From positions 21,681 to 85,680 of the forward strand of contig DATKQT010000003.1 in NCBI GenBank assembly GCA_035532535.1: DNA of 64,000 nt, in the 5' to 3' direction. The stretch comes from Palsa-739 sp035532535. Its GTDB lineage: Bacteria; Actinomycetota; Thermoleophilia; Gaiellales; Gaiellaceae. Positions 23,140 to 30,984 of the stretch are shown piece after piece; positions within the stretch are counted from its first letter, which is position 1, and the number at the start of each line of letters is the position of its first letter. The notes beneath the pieces are model-generated. The model was not told the origin of the DNA. It was given only the letters and a program-made list of their open reading frames with translations, and did not search any database. The translations under genes and the position numbers were made by a program.

Positions 23140-23750
23140 TGGCCAAGTCGATGAACCTCTCCAATCTCAAGCCCGCGCAAGAGCGCGTCGACCGCAAGCG
23201 CGTCGGCCGCGGTCCCGGCTCGGGCACGGGCAAGTACGCGGGTCGCGGCAACAAGGGCCAGAAGTCGCGCGCGGGCTCGCACAAGATGCGCGCCGGCTTC
23301 GAAGGCGGCCAGATGCCGATCTACATGCGCATCGGCAAGCTGCGCGGCTCGACCTCGAAGGACGCGATGCCGGTCGGGCCGTTCCGCACCGAGACGGTGC
23401 CGCTCAACATCCGCGACCTCGACCGCTTCGACGCGGGCGCGGAGGTCACGCCGGAGTCGCTCGTCGAGAAGCGCCTGATCAAGAACACGAAGATCGACAT
23501 CAAGCTGCTCGGCACCGGCGAGATCTCGAAGAAGCTCACCGTTCGTGTGCACAAGATCTCCGCGACGGCACGCGAGAAGATCGAGAAGGCCGGTGGAACC
23601 GTCGAGCTGCTGCGCGAGCCGAAGGTGAAGAAGGCCCGCCACCACGCGGTGAAGCCCGCGGCCAGGGAAGAGCCGGAGGCGACAGAGGCTGATGAACCTC
23701 AGGCGCGGAGCGCAGCGGAGGAAGCAGCAGTGGAGGAAGAGCAGGCCTAG
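23139..23750 (+). CDS. rplO: Ribosomal protein L15 with acidic C-terminal tail
   Basis: 203 residues; L15 is usually about 145-150. The core (1-157) has LSNLKPAQERVDRKRVGRGPGSGTGKYAGRGNKGQKSR and EGGQMPIYMRIGKLRG. The extra 45 residues begin KKARHHAVKPA and become Glu/Ala-rich (AAREEPEATEADEP ... AVEEEQA). L15 is a late 50S assembly protein. One-base overlap with secY, the usual neighbour. Confidence 0.96.
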   Translation: MAKSMNLSNLKPAQERVDRKRVGRGPGSGTGKYAGRGNKGQKSRAGSHKMRAGFEGGQMPIYMRIGKLRGSTSKDAMPVGPFRTETVPLNIRDLDRFDAGAEVTPESLVEKRLIKNTKIDIKLLGTGEISKKLTVRVHKISATAREKIEKAGGTVELLREPKVKKARHHAVKPAAREEPEATEADEPQARSAAEEAAVEEEQA

Positions 23751-25006
23751 TGTTCTCCTGGCTCGCAAATGCGTGGCGGGTTCCCGAGCTGCGCAAGCGC
23801 GTGCTTTTCACTGCGGCGGTCCTCGCCTGCTACCGGCTCGGCTCCTGGGTGCCGGCGCCGGGCATCGACCAGCAGGCCATCCAGCAGTACTTCAACGGCG
23901 CGGGCGGCGGCATCCTCACGCTGCTGAACCTCTTCTCGGGCTCGGCGCTGTCGCGCTTCTCGCTCTTCGCGCTCGGGATCATGCCGTACGTCACGGCGTC
24001 GATCATCCTCCAGCTGCTCACGGCCGTCGTGCCGACGCTCGAGCGGCTGCAGAAGGAGGGTGAGGCCGGCTACGCCAAGATCACGCAGTACACGCGCTAC
24101 CTGACGGTCGCGCTCGCGGCGGCGCAGTCGACCGGCTACGCCTTCCTGTTCAAGCGGCAGGGCGCGCTCCCGGGCGTGAATGCGGGGCGGCTCGTGATCA
24201 TCGTCCTGACGCTCACCGCCGGCTGCGTCCTGCTCATGTGGATGGGCGAGCTGATCACGAAGCGCGGCGTCGGGAACGGCATCTCGCTCCTGATCTTCGC
24301 GTCGATCCTCGCGTACGCGCCGACCGGCATCAGCGCCTGGATCAACGGCGGCACGACCGAGCGGCTGTTCTTCCCGATTGTCGCGATCGCCGTTGTCGTC
24401 GCCGTCGTGTTCGTGCAGGAGGGGCAGCGGAGGATCCCCGTGCAGTACGCCAGGCGACAACTGGGGAACCGCCAGACGACCGGCGGCTCGACCTACATGC
24501 CCCTGCGCGTGAACATGGCCGGCGTCATCCCGGTCATCTTCGCCGCCGCGCTGCTCGCGCTTCCGCAGACCGTCGCCGGCTTCGTGCCCGCGTGGTCGAA
24601 CTGGGTGAACGCGAACTTCCAGTACACGAGCTGGTACTACCTCGCCACCGAGGCGGTGCTGATCATCGTCTTCACGTACTTCTATACGTCGGTCCAGTTC
24701 AACCCGGTCGACCAGGCGGACAACCTGCGCAAGTACGGCGGGTACATCCCCGGCATCCGGCCGGGCCCGCCGACGGCCGCCTACCTCGACCGTGTGCTGC
24801 AGCGCCTGACGCTGCCGGGCTCGCTCTTCCTGGCAACCGTGGCGGTGGCGCCGAGCGTGTTCATCCACTACTTCGGGTTCTCGCAGGCGACCGCACGTGC
24901 GCTCGGCGGCACGTCGGTGCTCATCGTCGTCGGTGTCGCGCTCGACACGATGCGACAGATGGAGTCGCAGATGATGATGCGCCACTACGAAGGCTTCCTG
25001 AGATAG
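23750..25006 (+). CDS. secY: Protein translocase subunit SecY
   Basis: 418 residues, GTG start shared with the rplO stop. SecY forms the membrane channel for protein export. Ten hydrophobic segments are recognisable. Conserved parts are CYRLGSWVPAPGID after TM1, the plug region GALSRFSLFALGIMPYVTASIILQLL, the cytoplasmic loops GQRRIPVQYARRQ and RKYGGYIPGIRPGPPTAAYLD, and the C-terminal MESQMMMRHYEGFL. SecE and SecG are not in the window. Confidence 0.97.
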   Translation: MFSWLANAWRVPELRKRVLFTAAVLACYRLGSWVPAPGIDQQAIQQYFNGAGGGILTLLNLFSGSALSRFSLFALGIMPYVTASIILQLLTAVVPTLERLQKEGEAGYAKITQYTRYLTVALAAAQSTGYAFLFKRQGALPGVNAGRLVIIVLTLTAGCVLLMWMGELITKRGVGNGISLLIFASILAYAPTGISAWINGGTTERLFFPIVAIAVVVAVVFVQEGQRRIPVQYARRQLGNRQTTGGSTYMPLRVNMAGVIPVIFAAALLALPQTVAGFVPAWSNWVNANFQYTSWYYLATEAVLIIVFTYFYTSVQFNPVDQADNLRKYGGYIPGIRPGPPTAAYLDRVLQRLTLPGSLFLATVAVAPSVFIHYFGFSQATARALGGTSVLIVVGVALDTMRQMESQMMMRHYEGFLR

Positions 25007-25011
25007 CCGGC

Positions 25012-25596
25012 ATGAACATCCTGCTGCTCGGTCCGCAGGGGTCTGGCAAGGGGACCCAGGCAAAGAAGATCTCCGCGACCTACGGCGTCCCGCACATCTC
25101 GAGCGGCGACCTGTACCGCGAGGCGATCGCGCGGGGCACGGAGCTCGGCAAGCAAGTGGAGCCGATCCTCGCCGCGGGGGAGCTCGTTCCCGACGAGATC
25201 ACGATCCCGCTCATCCGCGACCGGCTCTCGCGCGGAGACACCGTGCCCGGCTTCGTCCTCGACGGCTATCCCCGCAACATCGCGCAGGCCGATGCGCTCG
25301 ACGAGATGCTCGACGACGTCGGCCGCACGATCGAGATCGTCTTCGTGTTCTATGTCCCCGACCGGCAGCAGCTCGTCGAGCGCATGCACAAGCGTGCGCA
25401 GGAGGAGGGTCGCCCCGACGACACGCCTGAGGCGATCGATCGGCGCCTGCGCGACTACGACGAGAAGACCGCTCCCCTCGGCGAGCACTACCGCACGCGC
25501 CTCGGCAACGTCGTCGGAATCCACGCCGACCGCGCCGTCCAGGACGTCTTCCAGGAGATCTCGGAGGCGCTGAGCGCGGTGGAGGCACGCGCGTGA
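25012..25596 (+). CDS. adk: Adenylate kinase (short, lidless form)
   Basis: 194 residues from ATG at 25012, five bases after secY. It interconverts ATP + AMP and 2 ADP. P loop GPQGSGKGTQA, AMP-site HISSGDLYREAI and FVLDGYPRNIAQADAL, and the LID arginines in EAIDRRLRDYDEKTAPL are present. The zinc-binding LID domain of the long form is missing, as usual in actinobacteria. The stop overlaps map. Confidence 0.96.
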   Translation: MNILLLGPQGSGKGTQAKKISATYGVPHISSGDLYREAIARGTELGKQVEPILAAGELVPDEITIPLIRDRLSRGDTVPGFVLDGYPRNIAQADALDEMLDDVGRTIEIVFVFYVPDRQQLVERMHKRAQEEGRPDDTPEAIDRRLRDYDEKTAPLGEHYRTRLGNVVGIHADRAVQDVFQEISEALSAVEARA

Positions 25597-26357
25597 TCAT
25601 CCGCAAGTCCGCTGCCGAGATCGAGGGCATGGCACGTGCCGGCGAGCTCGTCTACGAGACGCTGCAACTCGTCGCCGAGCACCTCGAGCCGGGCATCTCG
25701 ATGCTCGAGCTCGACCGGATCGCCGACGAGCACATCGCTGCGGCCGGCGGGTACCCGACCTCGAAGGGCTACAAGGGTTTCCCCGCCGCGTTGTGCGTCT
25801 CGCCCAACTCGATGGTCGTGCACGGCATCCCGACCGAGTACCGCGCCTGCGAGGGCGACCTCATCTCGGTCGACCTCGGAGTGACGCTGAACGGCCTCGT
25901 CGCCGACAGCGCGGTCACCCTGCCCGTGGGGGAGATCGACCCCGAGGCGCAGCGGCTCCTCGACGTCTGCCAGGAGGCGCTCGCCGCCGGCATCGAGCAG
26001 GCGCAGGTCGACAACCACCTGTCCGACATCTCCCACGCCGTCCAGACGATCGTGGAGGAGGCCGGCTTCTCGGTCGTCCGGAGCCTCGTCGGGCACGGTG
26101 TCGGGCGCAGCTACCACGAGGATCCCCAGATCCCGAACTACGGCCCGCCCGGACGGGGGCCTGTCCTCCAGTCGGGAATGACGCTCGCGATCGAGCCGAT
26201 GATCACCGCCGGCTCGGCGGACGTCTACGTCCACGACGACGACTGGTCGATTTCCTCGGTCGATTCCTCCCTCGCGGCCCACTTCGAGCACACCGTGGCG
26301 ATCACCGCCGAGGGCCCTCGGGTGCTGACGAAAGCCGGGGCCGCTCTGCTACGCTAA
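25593..26357 (+). CDS. map: Methionine aminopeptidase, type I
   Basis: 254 residues, GTG start overlapping the adk stop. It removes the initiator Met from nascent proteins. The five metal ligands of the pita-bread fold are visible: Asp94 in ISVDLGV, Asp105 in ADSAVT, His in GHGVGRSYHEDP, Glu in AIEPMI and the final Glu in FEHTVAIT. His77 in VHGIP is the catalytic-site histidine. No N-terminal zinc extension, so it is the short type. A promoter for infA lies in its last codons. Confidence 0.97.
   Translation: MIIRKSAAEIEGMARAGELVYETLQLVAEHLEPGISMLELDRIADEHIAAAGGYPTSKGYKGFPAALCVSPNSMVVHGIPTEYRACEGDLISVDLGVTLNGLVADSAVTLPVGEIDPEAQRLLDVCQEALAAGIEQAQVDNHLSDISHAVQTIVEEAGFSVVRSLVGHGVGRSYHEDPQIPNYGPPGRGPVLQSGMTLAIEPMITAGSADVYVHDDDWSISSVDSSLAAHFEHTVAITAEGPRVLTKAGAALLR
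26325..26355 (+). promoter_or_regulatory. Candidate internal promoter for infA
   Basis: CTGACG at 26325-26330 and TACGCT at 26350-26355 are 19 bases apart, at the end of map. Spacing is wide, so support is modest. The -10 box and the stem-loop just after it resemble the arrangement before rpsL and rplU. Confidence 0.4.
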
Positions 26358-26366
26358 TCCCTCGCC

Positions 26367-26388
26367 GCGCACCGGCTTTGCCGTGCGC
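26367..26388 (+). promoter_or_regulatory. infA leader stem-loop
   Basis: GCGCA-C-CGGC (26367-26376) pairs with GCCG-TGCGC (26380-26388) across a TTT loop, with a single bulged C. It lies between the candidate promoter and the infA ribosome-binding site (GAAAGGAA). Confidence 0.45.
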
Positions 26389-26414
26389 GCGCATCCCTCT
26401 GGACTAGAAAGGAA

Positions 26415-26636
26415 ATGCCGACAAAGGAAGAGAAGATCGAGGTTGAGGGCGAAGTCGTGGAGGCGCTCCCGAGCACGATGTTCCGGGTGCAAATCGACGG
26501 CGGCCACGCCATCCTGGCGACCATCTCCGGGAAGATGCGCAAGCACTACATCCGCATCTTGCCGGGGGACAAGGTCAAGGTGGAGCTGAGCCCGTACGAC
26601 CTGAACCGCGGTCGAATCACCTTCCGGCACCGCTGA
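26415..26636 (+). CDS. infA: Translation initiation factor IF-1
   Basis: 73 residues, ATG preceded by GAAAGGAA. IF-1 occupies the A site of the 30S during initiation. The OB fold is complete: EKIEVEGEVVEALPSTMFRVQIDGGHAILATISGKMRKHYIRILPGDKV and SPYDLNRGRITFRHR. rpmJ starts two bases after the stop. Confidence 0.98.
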   Translation: MPTKEEKIEVEGEVVEALPSTMFRVQIDGGHAILATISGKMRKHYIRILPGDKVKVELSPYDLNRGRITFRHR

Positions 26637-26637
26637 T

Positions 26638-26751
26638 ATGAAAGTACGCCCATCCGTCAAGACAATGTGTGAACGCTGCCGCATCATCAAGCGGCACGGC
26701 ACGACCATGGTGATCTGCACCAACCCCCGTCACAAGCAGAGGCAGGGGTAA
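26638..26751 (+). CDS. rpmJ: Ribosomal protein L36, zinc-binding type
   Basis: A 37-residue gene between infA and rpsM. It begins MKVRPSVKTMCERCRIIKRHG and ends TNPRHKQRQG. The zinc ligands Cys11, Cys14, Cys27 and His32 are all present. The stop TAA shares its last base with the rpsM ATG. L36 is the smallest 50S protein and its zinc form is often repressed under zinc starvation. Confidence 0.97.
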   Translation: MKVRPSVKTMCERCRIIKRHGTTMVICTNPRHKQRQG

Positions 26752-27131
26752 TGGCGCGCATCGCCGGGGTCAACCTCCCGAACCAGAAGCGGCTCGAGAT
26801 CGGGCTGACGTACATCTACGGCATCGGCCAGCCGACGGCGCGCAAGATCGCAGCCGGGCTCGGCCTCTCTCCCGACACGAAGATCAAGGACCTCACCGAC
26901 GACGAGGTGACGAAGCTCCGCACCTACATCGACGGCGAGCTCGAAGTCGAGGGCGACCTGCGCCGCGAGCGCCAGCAGGCGATCAAGCGCCTGTCGGAGA
27001 TCGGCGCCTACCGCGGCGTCCGGCATCGCCGCGGGCTGCCGGTCAACGGCCAGCGCACGAAGACGAACGCCCGCACCCGCAAGGGCCCGAAGAAGACCGT
27101 CGGGCGCGGCAAGAGCAAGGCAGCGAAGTAA
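26751..27131 (+). CDS. rpsM: Ribosomal protein S13
   Basis: 126 residues. S13 forms head-to-50S bridges and contacts P-site tRNA through its basic tail. MARIAGVNLPNQKRLEIGLTYIYGIG, the helix-hairpin region, GAYRGVRHRRGLPVNGQRTKTNARTRKGP and the Lys/Arg-rich end are standard. rpsK begins at the next base. Confidence 0.98.
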   Translation: MARIAGVNLPNQKRLEIGLTYIYGIGQPTARKIAAGLGLSPDTKIKDLTDDEVTKLRTYIDGELEVEGDLRRERQQAIKRLSEIGAYRGVRHRRGLPVNGQRTKTNARTRKGPKKTVGRGKSKAAK

Positions 27132-27539
27132 GTGGCGCCTCCTCGCCGTCAAGCGGCCACGCGCGGCCGCACTCGTCGCAAGGTCCGGAAGAACATCGCC
27201 ATCGGGCAGGCGCACATCAAGACGAGCTTCAACAACACGATCGTCGCCCTCACCGACAAGGAGGGCAACGTGATCGCGTGGGAGTCGGCCGGCTCCGCGG
27301 GCTTCAAGGGCTCGCGCAAGTCGACGCCGTTCGCCGCGCAGGTCACCGCCGATGCGTGCGCGCGGAAGGGCATGGAGCACGGCCTGCAGAAGGTCGAGGT
27401 CTTCGTGAAGGGCCCCGGCTCCGGCCGTGAGACCGCCATCCGCTCGCTCCAGGCCGCGGGCCTCGAGATTCTCGGCGTCAAGGACGTCACTCCGCAGGCC
27501 CACAACGGCGTGCGCCAGCGCAAGCGGAGGCGCGTCTAG
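27132..27539 (+). CDS. rpsK: Ribosomal protein S11
   Basis: 135 residues, GTG start directly after the rpsM stop. S11 lies in the 30S platform next to the E site. GQAHIKTSFNNTIVALTDKEGNVIAW, SAGSAGFKGSRKSTPFAAQVTAD and the C-terminal VTPQAHNGVRQRKRRRV are diagnostic. The stop shares its last base with the rpsD GTG. Confidence 0.98.
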   Translation: MAPPRRQAATRGRTRRKVRKNIAIGQAHIKTSFNNTIVALTDKEGNVIAWESAGSAGFKGSRKSTPFAAQVTADACARKGMEHGLQKVEVFVKGPGSGRETAIRSLQAAGLEILGVKDVTPQAHNGVRQRKRRRV

Positions 27540-28159
27540 TGGCCCGCGACGTCGGACCGAAGTGCCGCATCTGCCGGCGCGAGGGCCTGAAGCTCTTCCT
27601 CAAGGGAGAGCGCTGCCTGACGGAGAAGTGCGCGATCGAGCGCCGTTCGTATCCGCCGGGCGAGCACGGCCGCGGACGCATCAAGCAGAGCGAGTACCTG
27701 CTCCAGCTGCGTGAGAAGCAGAAGGCGCGGCGGTATTACGGCCTGCTCGAGCAGCAGTTCCGCACGTATTACGAGAAGGCGTCCAAGCGCTCCGGCGTCA
27801 CCGGCGAGGAGCTGCTGCGGATGCTCGAGACGCGGCTCGACAACGTCGTCTACCGCCTCGGCTTCGCCGCCTCGCGTGCGCAGGCACGCCAGCTCGTGCG
27901 CCACGGCCACTTCCAGGTGAACGGGCGCCGGGTGAACATTCCGAGCTACCAGGTTCGTCCCAACGACATCATCACCGTTGCGCCGAACTCGTCGGCGCAG
28001 CAGGTGATCCGGGACGCCACCGACCTCGTGTCCACCGTCGCCCCGTGGCTGCAGGCCGACCACGACGGCCTCACCGGCAAGGTGCTGAAGCAGCCCGAGC
28101 GCGGCGAGATCGACACGCCGGTCCAAGAGTCGCTCATCGTCGAGCTCTACTCCAAGTAA
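27539..28159 (+). CDS. rpsD: Ribosomal protein S4, zinc-binding type
   Basis: 206 residues, GTG start. S4 nucleates the 30S body and in many bacteria represses the alpha operon. The N-terminus has four cysteines (CRIC ... CLTEKC), the zinc form. ERRSYPPGEHG, the S4 RNA-binding domain (ETRLDNVVYRLGFAASRAQARQLVRHGHFQVNG) and the C-terminal PVQESLIVELYSK are typical. Confidence 0.98.
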   Translation: MARDVGPKCRICRREGLKLFLKGERCLTEKCAIERRSYPPGEHGRGRIKQSEYLLQLREKQKARRYYGLLEQQFRTYYEKASKRSGVTGEELLRMLETRLDNVVYRLGFAASRAQARQLVRHGHFQVNGRRVNIPSYQVRPNDIITVAPNSSAQQVIRDATDLVSTVAPWLQADHDGLTGKVLKQPERGEIDTPVQESLIVELYSK

Positions 28160-28171
28160 CCACGTAACACT

Positions 28172-28184
28172 GCGCGCTACGCGC
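28172..28184 (+). promoter_or_regulatory. Small hairpin between rpsD and rpoA
   Basis: GCGCG and CGCGC pair across a CTA loop in the 62-base rpsD-rpoA gap. No clear promoter was found in the gap. The hairpin may set relative rpoA expression, but the call rests on position only. Confidence 0.3.
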
Positions 28185-28221
28185 CCTAGTTTGATGACCA
28201 ACGAAAGGTAAGGACACTGTT

Positions 28222-29217
28222 TTGGCCACACGCGCTATGGACTTTCAGATTCCGCGCATCGTCCACGAGGAAGTGGACGAGCACCGCGGGGTGTTCCAGA
28301 TCGAGCCGCTCGACCGCGGTTTCGGTCACACGTTCGGCAACTCGCTGCGCCGCGTGCTGCTCTCGTCGCTCGAGGGCGCTGCGGTCACCTCGGTCAAGGT
28401 CGAGGGCACCGCGCACGAGTTCACGACGCTGCCGGGTGTCCGTGAGGACGTCACCGACATCGTCCTCAACCTCAAGAACCTCGTCGCCCGCCTGCACGGC
28501 GATTCGCCCGAGGTCGAGGTGCACATCGCGAAGAAGGGTCCGGGCATCGTCACCGCCGCCGACATCGAGGCACCCGCGGAGCTCGAGATCCTCAACCCGG
28601 AGCTCGAGATCGCGAACCTCTCCGATCGCGGCCGCCTGGAGCTGACGCTCACGATCGGCCGCGGCCGCGGCTACAACCCGGCCGAGCTCAACCGCGGGCC
28701 GCAGCACACGATCGGTGTCATTCCGATCGACTCGATCTTCTCGCCCGTCCGCCGCGTCTCGTTCGCGGTCGAGGCCGCGCGCGTCGGACAGCGGACGGAC
28801 TACGACAAGCTCATGCTCGACATCACGACCGACGGCTCCGTCGATCCGAAGGACGCGCTCGGCGAGGCGGCCGAGATCCTCATCCGCCAGCTCGCGATCT
28901 TCACCGACATCGACAAGATGGAGGGCTTCGGCGAGCAGGCCGTCGTCGCCGGCGAAGGCGTCAGCCCCGAGACGGGCCTCGCCCGCGGGATGGAGAACTT
29001 CCCGATCGAGGAGCTCGAGCTCGGCGTCCGGTCGTACAACTGCCTGAAGCGTGTCGGCATCGAGACGATCGGCGATCTTGTCATGAAGACGGAGAACGAG
29101 CTCGCTGCGATCCCGAACTTCGGCAAGAAGTCGATCGAAGAGGTCAAGGAGACGCTGTCGCAGCACGGGCTCACGCTGCGCGGCGACAGCGGCATCGGCA
29201 GCGGGAGCCTCGAGTAA
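28222..29217 (+). CDS. rpoA: RNA polymerase subunit alpha
   Basis: 331 residues from TTG with AAGGTAAGGA eight bases upstream; the ATG five codons later is an alternative. The N-terminal dimerisation domain has RGFGHTFGNSLRRVLLSSLEGAAVTSVKVEG and the C-terminal domain, which contacts UP elements and activators, has the helix-hairpin VRSYNCLKRVGIETIGDLV and NFGKKSIEEVKETL. The protein ends with a short Gly/Ser tail. rplQ follows after four bases. Confidence 0.98.
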   Translation: MATRAMDFQIPRIVHEEVDEHRGVFQIEPLDRGFGHTFGNSLRRVLLSSLEGAAVTSVKVEGTAHEFTTLPGVREDVTDIVLNLKNLVARLHGDSPEVEVHIAKKGPGIVTAADIEAPAELEILNPELEIANLSDRGRLELTLTIGRGRGYNPAELNRGPQHTIGVIPIDSIFSPVRRVSFAVEAARVGQRTDYDKLMLDITTDGSVDPKDALGEAAEILIRQLAIFTDIDKMEGFGEQAVVAGEGVSPETGLARGMENFPIEELELGVRSYNCLKRVGIETIGDLVMKTENELAAIPNFGKKSIEEVKETLSQHGLTLRGDSGIGSGSLE

Positions 29218-29221
29218 CGCC

Positions 29222-29584
29222 ATGCGTCACGCGCGGACCGGCAAGAAGCTCGGGCGCGACCCGTCGCATCGCAAGGCGCTGTACGCGAATCTCGCGTGCT
29301 CCCTGATCGAGCACGGGCGCATCAAGACGACCGAGGCGAAGGCAAAGGCGGTGAAGCCGTTCGCCGAGCAGATGATCACGCTCGGCCGCCGCGGCGACCT
29401 GCACGCGCGCCGGCAGGCGCTGGCCGAGCTCCGCTCGCAGGAGATCGTGCACAAGCTCTTCGCCGACGTCGGCCCGCGCATGGCCGACCGCCCGGGCGGC
29501 TATTCGCGCATCGTCAAGCTCGGCCACCGTCAAGGCGACGCCGCCGAGATGGTCTACCTCGAGCTCGTCGACTACCAGCCCTAG
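29222..29584 (+). CDS. rplQ: Ribosomal protein L17
   Basis: 120 residues. MRHARTGKKLGRDPSHRKALYANLACSLIEHGRIKTTEAKAKAVKPFAEQMI and the C-terminal RPGGYSRIVKLGHRQGDAAEMVYLELV are the L17 signature. Last gene of the long translation block. In many actinobacteria truA follows directly; here a minus-strand gene and two repeat elements come between. Confidence 0.98.
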   Translation: MRHARTGKKLGRDPSHRKALYANLACSLIEHGRIKTTEAKAKAVKPFAEQMITLGRRGDLHARRQALAELRSQEIVHKLFADVGPRMADRPGGYSRIVKLGHRQGDAAEMVYLELVDYQP

Positions 29585-29631
29585 TCCTCAGGCACGCAAC
29601 GAAAACGTCACGACTTCCCGGCACTCTCGTG

Positions 29632-29648
29632 ACGGGGAGTGTCCCCGT
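29632..29648. repeat. Interspersed palindrome, copy 2
   Basis: Identical to the 17-base palindrome at 8323-8339, ACGGGGAGTGTCCCCGT. It lies 47 bases after rplQ, between convergent genes, and could end transcription in both directions. It abuts the 29-base tandem repeat. Confidence 0.75.
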
Positions 29649-29701
29649 GATGTCTCGAGGACCTAGCTGCCACCCGTGATGTCTCGAGGACCTAGCTGCC
29701 A
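29644..29701. repeat. Perfect 29-base direct tandem repeat (two units)
   Basis: Units 29644-29672 and 29673-29701 are identical. Each contains TGATGTCTCGAGGACC followed by CTAGCTGCC. The second unit includes the stop codon and last two codons (Gly-Ser) of the minus-strand membrane-protein gene, so the duplication copied the 3' end of that gene without changing its protein. It begins inside the palindrome at 29632. Confidence 0.85.
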
Positions 29702-30186
29702 ACCGGCGCGCCGAGGAGGCTGCCGAGGCCCGCGCTGATCGCTGCGATCAGGATGCCGGCGAAGGTGACGATGCCGAGCGCGCGCACGAACGTGTCCGAG
29801 AAGAAGCGCCAGCGGAAGTAGGCGAGCATCAGGAGCTCGAACGCCACGACCGCGACCGCGAAGATGAGTGCGACGTGGTAGTTGGAGATGAGGAACGGCA
29901 GCGAGTGGAGGATGCCGCCGAGGAACGTCCCTCCGCCCGTGATCGACCCGCGCGCCCACGGGCTGCCGCGGCCGGTCAGCTCGCCGGTGTCGGAGAGCCC
30001 CTCCGAGAAGCCCATGCTGATCGCCGCGCCGAGCGAGGTCGCGAGGCCTGCGATGAACGCGTAGCGGGTGTCGTGCGAGGCGAGCACGACTGCGAAGATC
30101 GGCGCCAGCGTGGACAACGACCCGTCGATCAGGCCGACCATCGCGGGCTGCACCCGCTGGAGGAGAAACGTGTGCTCTTCCGTCAT
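29692..30186 (-). CDS. VIT/CCC1-type membrane protein (putative Fe/Mn transporter)
   Basis: 164 residues with about five hydrophobic segments. The N-terminal MVGLIDGSLSTLAPIFAVVLASHD followed by an Ala/Gly-rich helix and GAAISMGFSEGLSDTGELTGRG fits the first half of the VIT1/CCC1 fold, where the acidic residues of the second helix help bind metal. It is shorter than the usual 230-370 residues and lacks the cytoplasmic metal-binding domain. Metal transport is inferred from family resemblance only. It is transcribed against rplQ, and its stop lies in a tandem repeat. No metal-regulator box was recognised in the 78 bases before it. Confidence 0.7.
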   Translation of the reverse strand: MTEEHTFLLQRVQPAMVGLIDGSLSTLAPIFAVVLASHDTRYAFIAGLATSLGAAISMGFSEGLSDTGELTGRGSPWARGSITGGGTFLGGILHSLPFLISNYHVALIFAVAVVAFELLMLAYFRWRFFSDTFVRALGIVTFAGILIAAISAGLGSLLGAPVGS

Positions 30187-30247
30187 CAGTTAGAGTGTAT
30201 CATCCAATGTGCAAGTCAGTAGAGCATAAGGAAGTCCTGACAAGCGC

Positions 30248-30265
30248 CGTCAGGCGCGCCTGACG
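30248..30265 (+). promoter_or_regulatory. Perfect 18-base palindrome at the truA start
   Basis: CGTCAGGCGCGCCTGACG is fully self-complementary, and its last base is the G of the truA GTG start. No Shine-Dalgarno sequence is visible before truA. The palindrome could be an operator or, in RNA, a hairpin that limits ribosome access. Confidence 0.55.
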
Positions 30266-30984
30266 TGCGGCTCAGACTGACGATCGAGTACGACGGCACC
30301 CCCTTCCGCGGCTGGGCCGCGCAGCCGGGCCACGCGACGGTGGAAGCCGAGCTCCGCGATGCCCTGGCCGCGACCTTCTCCAGCGTCGACCACCTCGCCG
30401 TCGCCGGCCGCACCGACACCGGTGTGCACGCGCTCGGGAACGTCGCCTCGGCCGACGTCGAGGGAGGACCTCCGCTCGAGCGCGCGGCGGCTGCGCTGAA
30501 CACACGCCTGCCCGACGAGATCTCGGTCGTCTCCGCCGAGCTTGCGGCGCCCGACTTCCACGCGCGGCACTCCGCCCTTGCCCGTTCGTACCGATACCGC
30601 CTCTTCACCCGCTCGACGCCCTCGCCGTTCGAGCTGCGACGGAGCTTGTGGGTGCCTCGCCTGCTCGACCTCGAGCAACTCGCCGCCGCCGCGGCGCTGC
30701 TTCCGGGCAGGCACGACTTCCGCGCCTTCACGCCGACCGTGACGCGGCACGAGGACTTCGTGCGCACGGTCGAGTCGGCCGAGTGGGTCCGTCGCGGCGA
30801 GCACGTCGACTTCGAGGTCACCGCGGGCAGCTACCTCCGCCACATGGTGCGAACACTCGTCGGGACGATGCTCGACGGGATCGACCTCGCACCGCTGCTC
30901 GCAGGAGCCGACCGTGCCGATGCCGGCGCGACCGCGCCGCCGTGGGGGCTCTACCTCGTCGCGGTCAGATACTCGGGAGGCTGA
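30265..30984 (+). CDS. truA: tRNA pseudouridine(38-40) synthase TruA
   Basis: 239 residues, GTG start. It isomerises uridines 38-40 in the anticodon arm of tRNAs. LTIEYDGTPFRGWAAQPG is the family N-terminus, the catalytic Asp51 is in AGRTDTGVHA, and the C-terminal domain has FHARHSALARSYRYRLF and GSYLRHMVRTLVGTM. The last 34 bases overlap the convergent DUF5317 gene. Confidence 0.96.
   Translation: MRLRLTIEYDGTPFRGWAAQPGHATVEAELRDALAATFSSVDHLAVAGRTDTGVHALGNVASADVEGGPPLERAAAALNTRLPDEISVVSAELAAPDFHARHSALARSYRYRLFTRSTPSPFELRRSLWVPRLLDLEQLAAAAALLPGRHDFRAFTPTVTRHEDFVRTVESAEWVRRGEHVDFEVTAGSYLRHMVRTLVGTMLDGIDLAPLLAGADRADAGATAPPWGLYLVAVRYSGG

Noticed and set aside
30187..30247. A metal-regulator (Fur/DtxR/MntR) operator before the VIT-like gene
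   Set aside because: The gap is AT-richer than average, but no known box or clear inverted repeat was seen apart from the truA palindrome.
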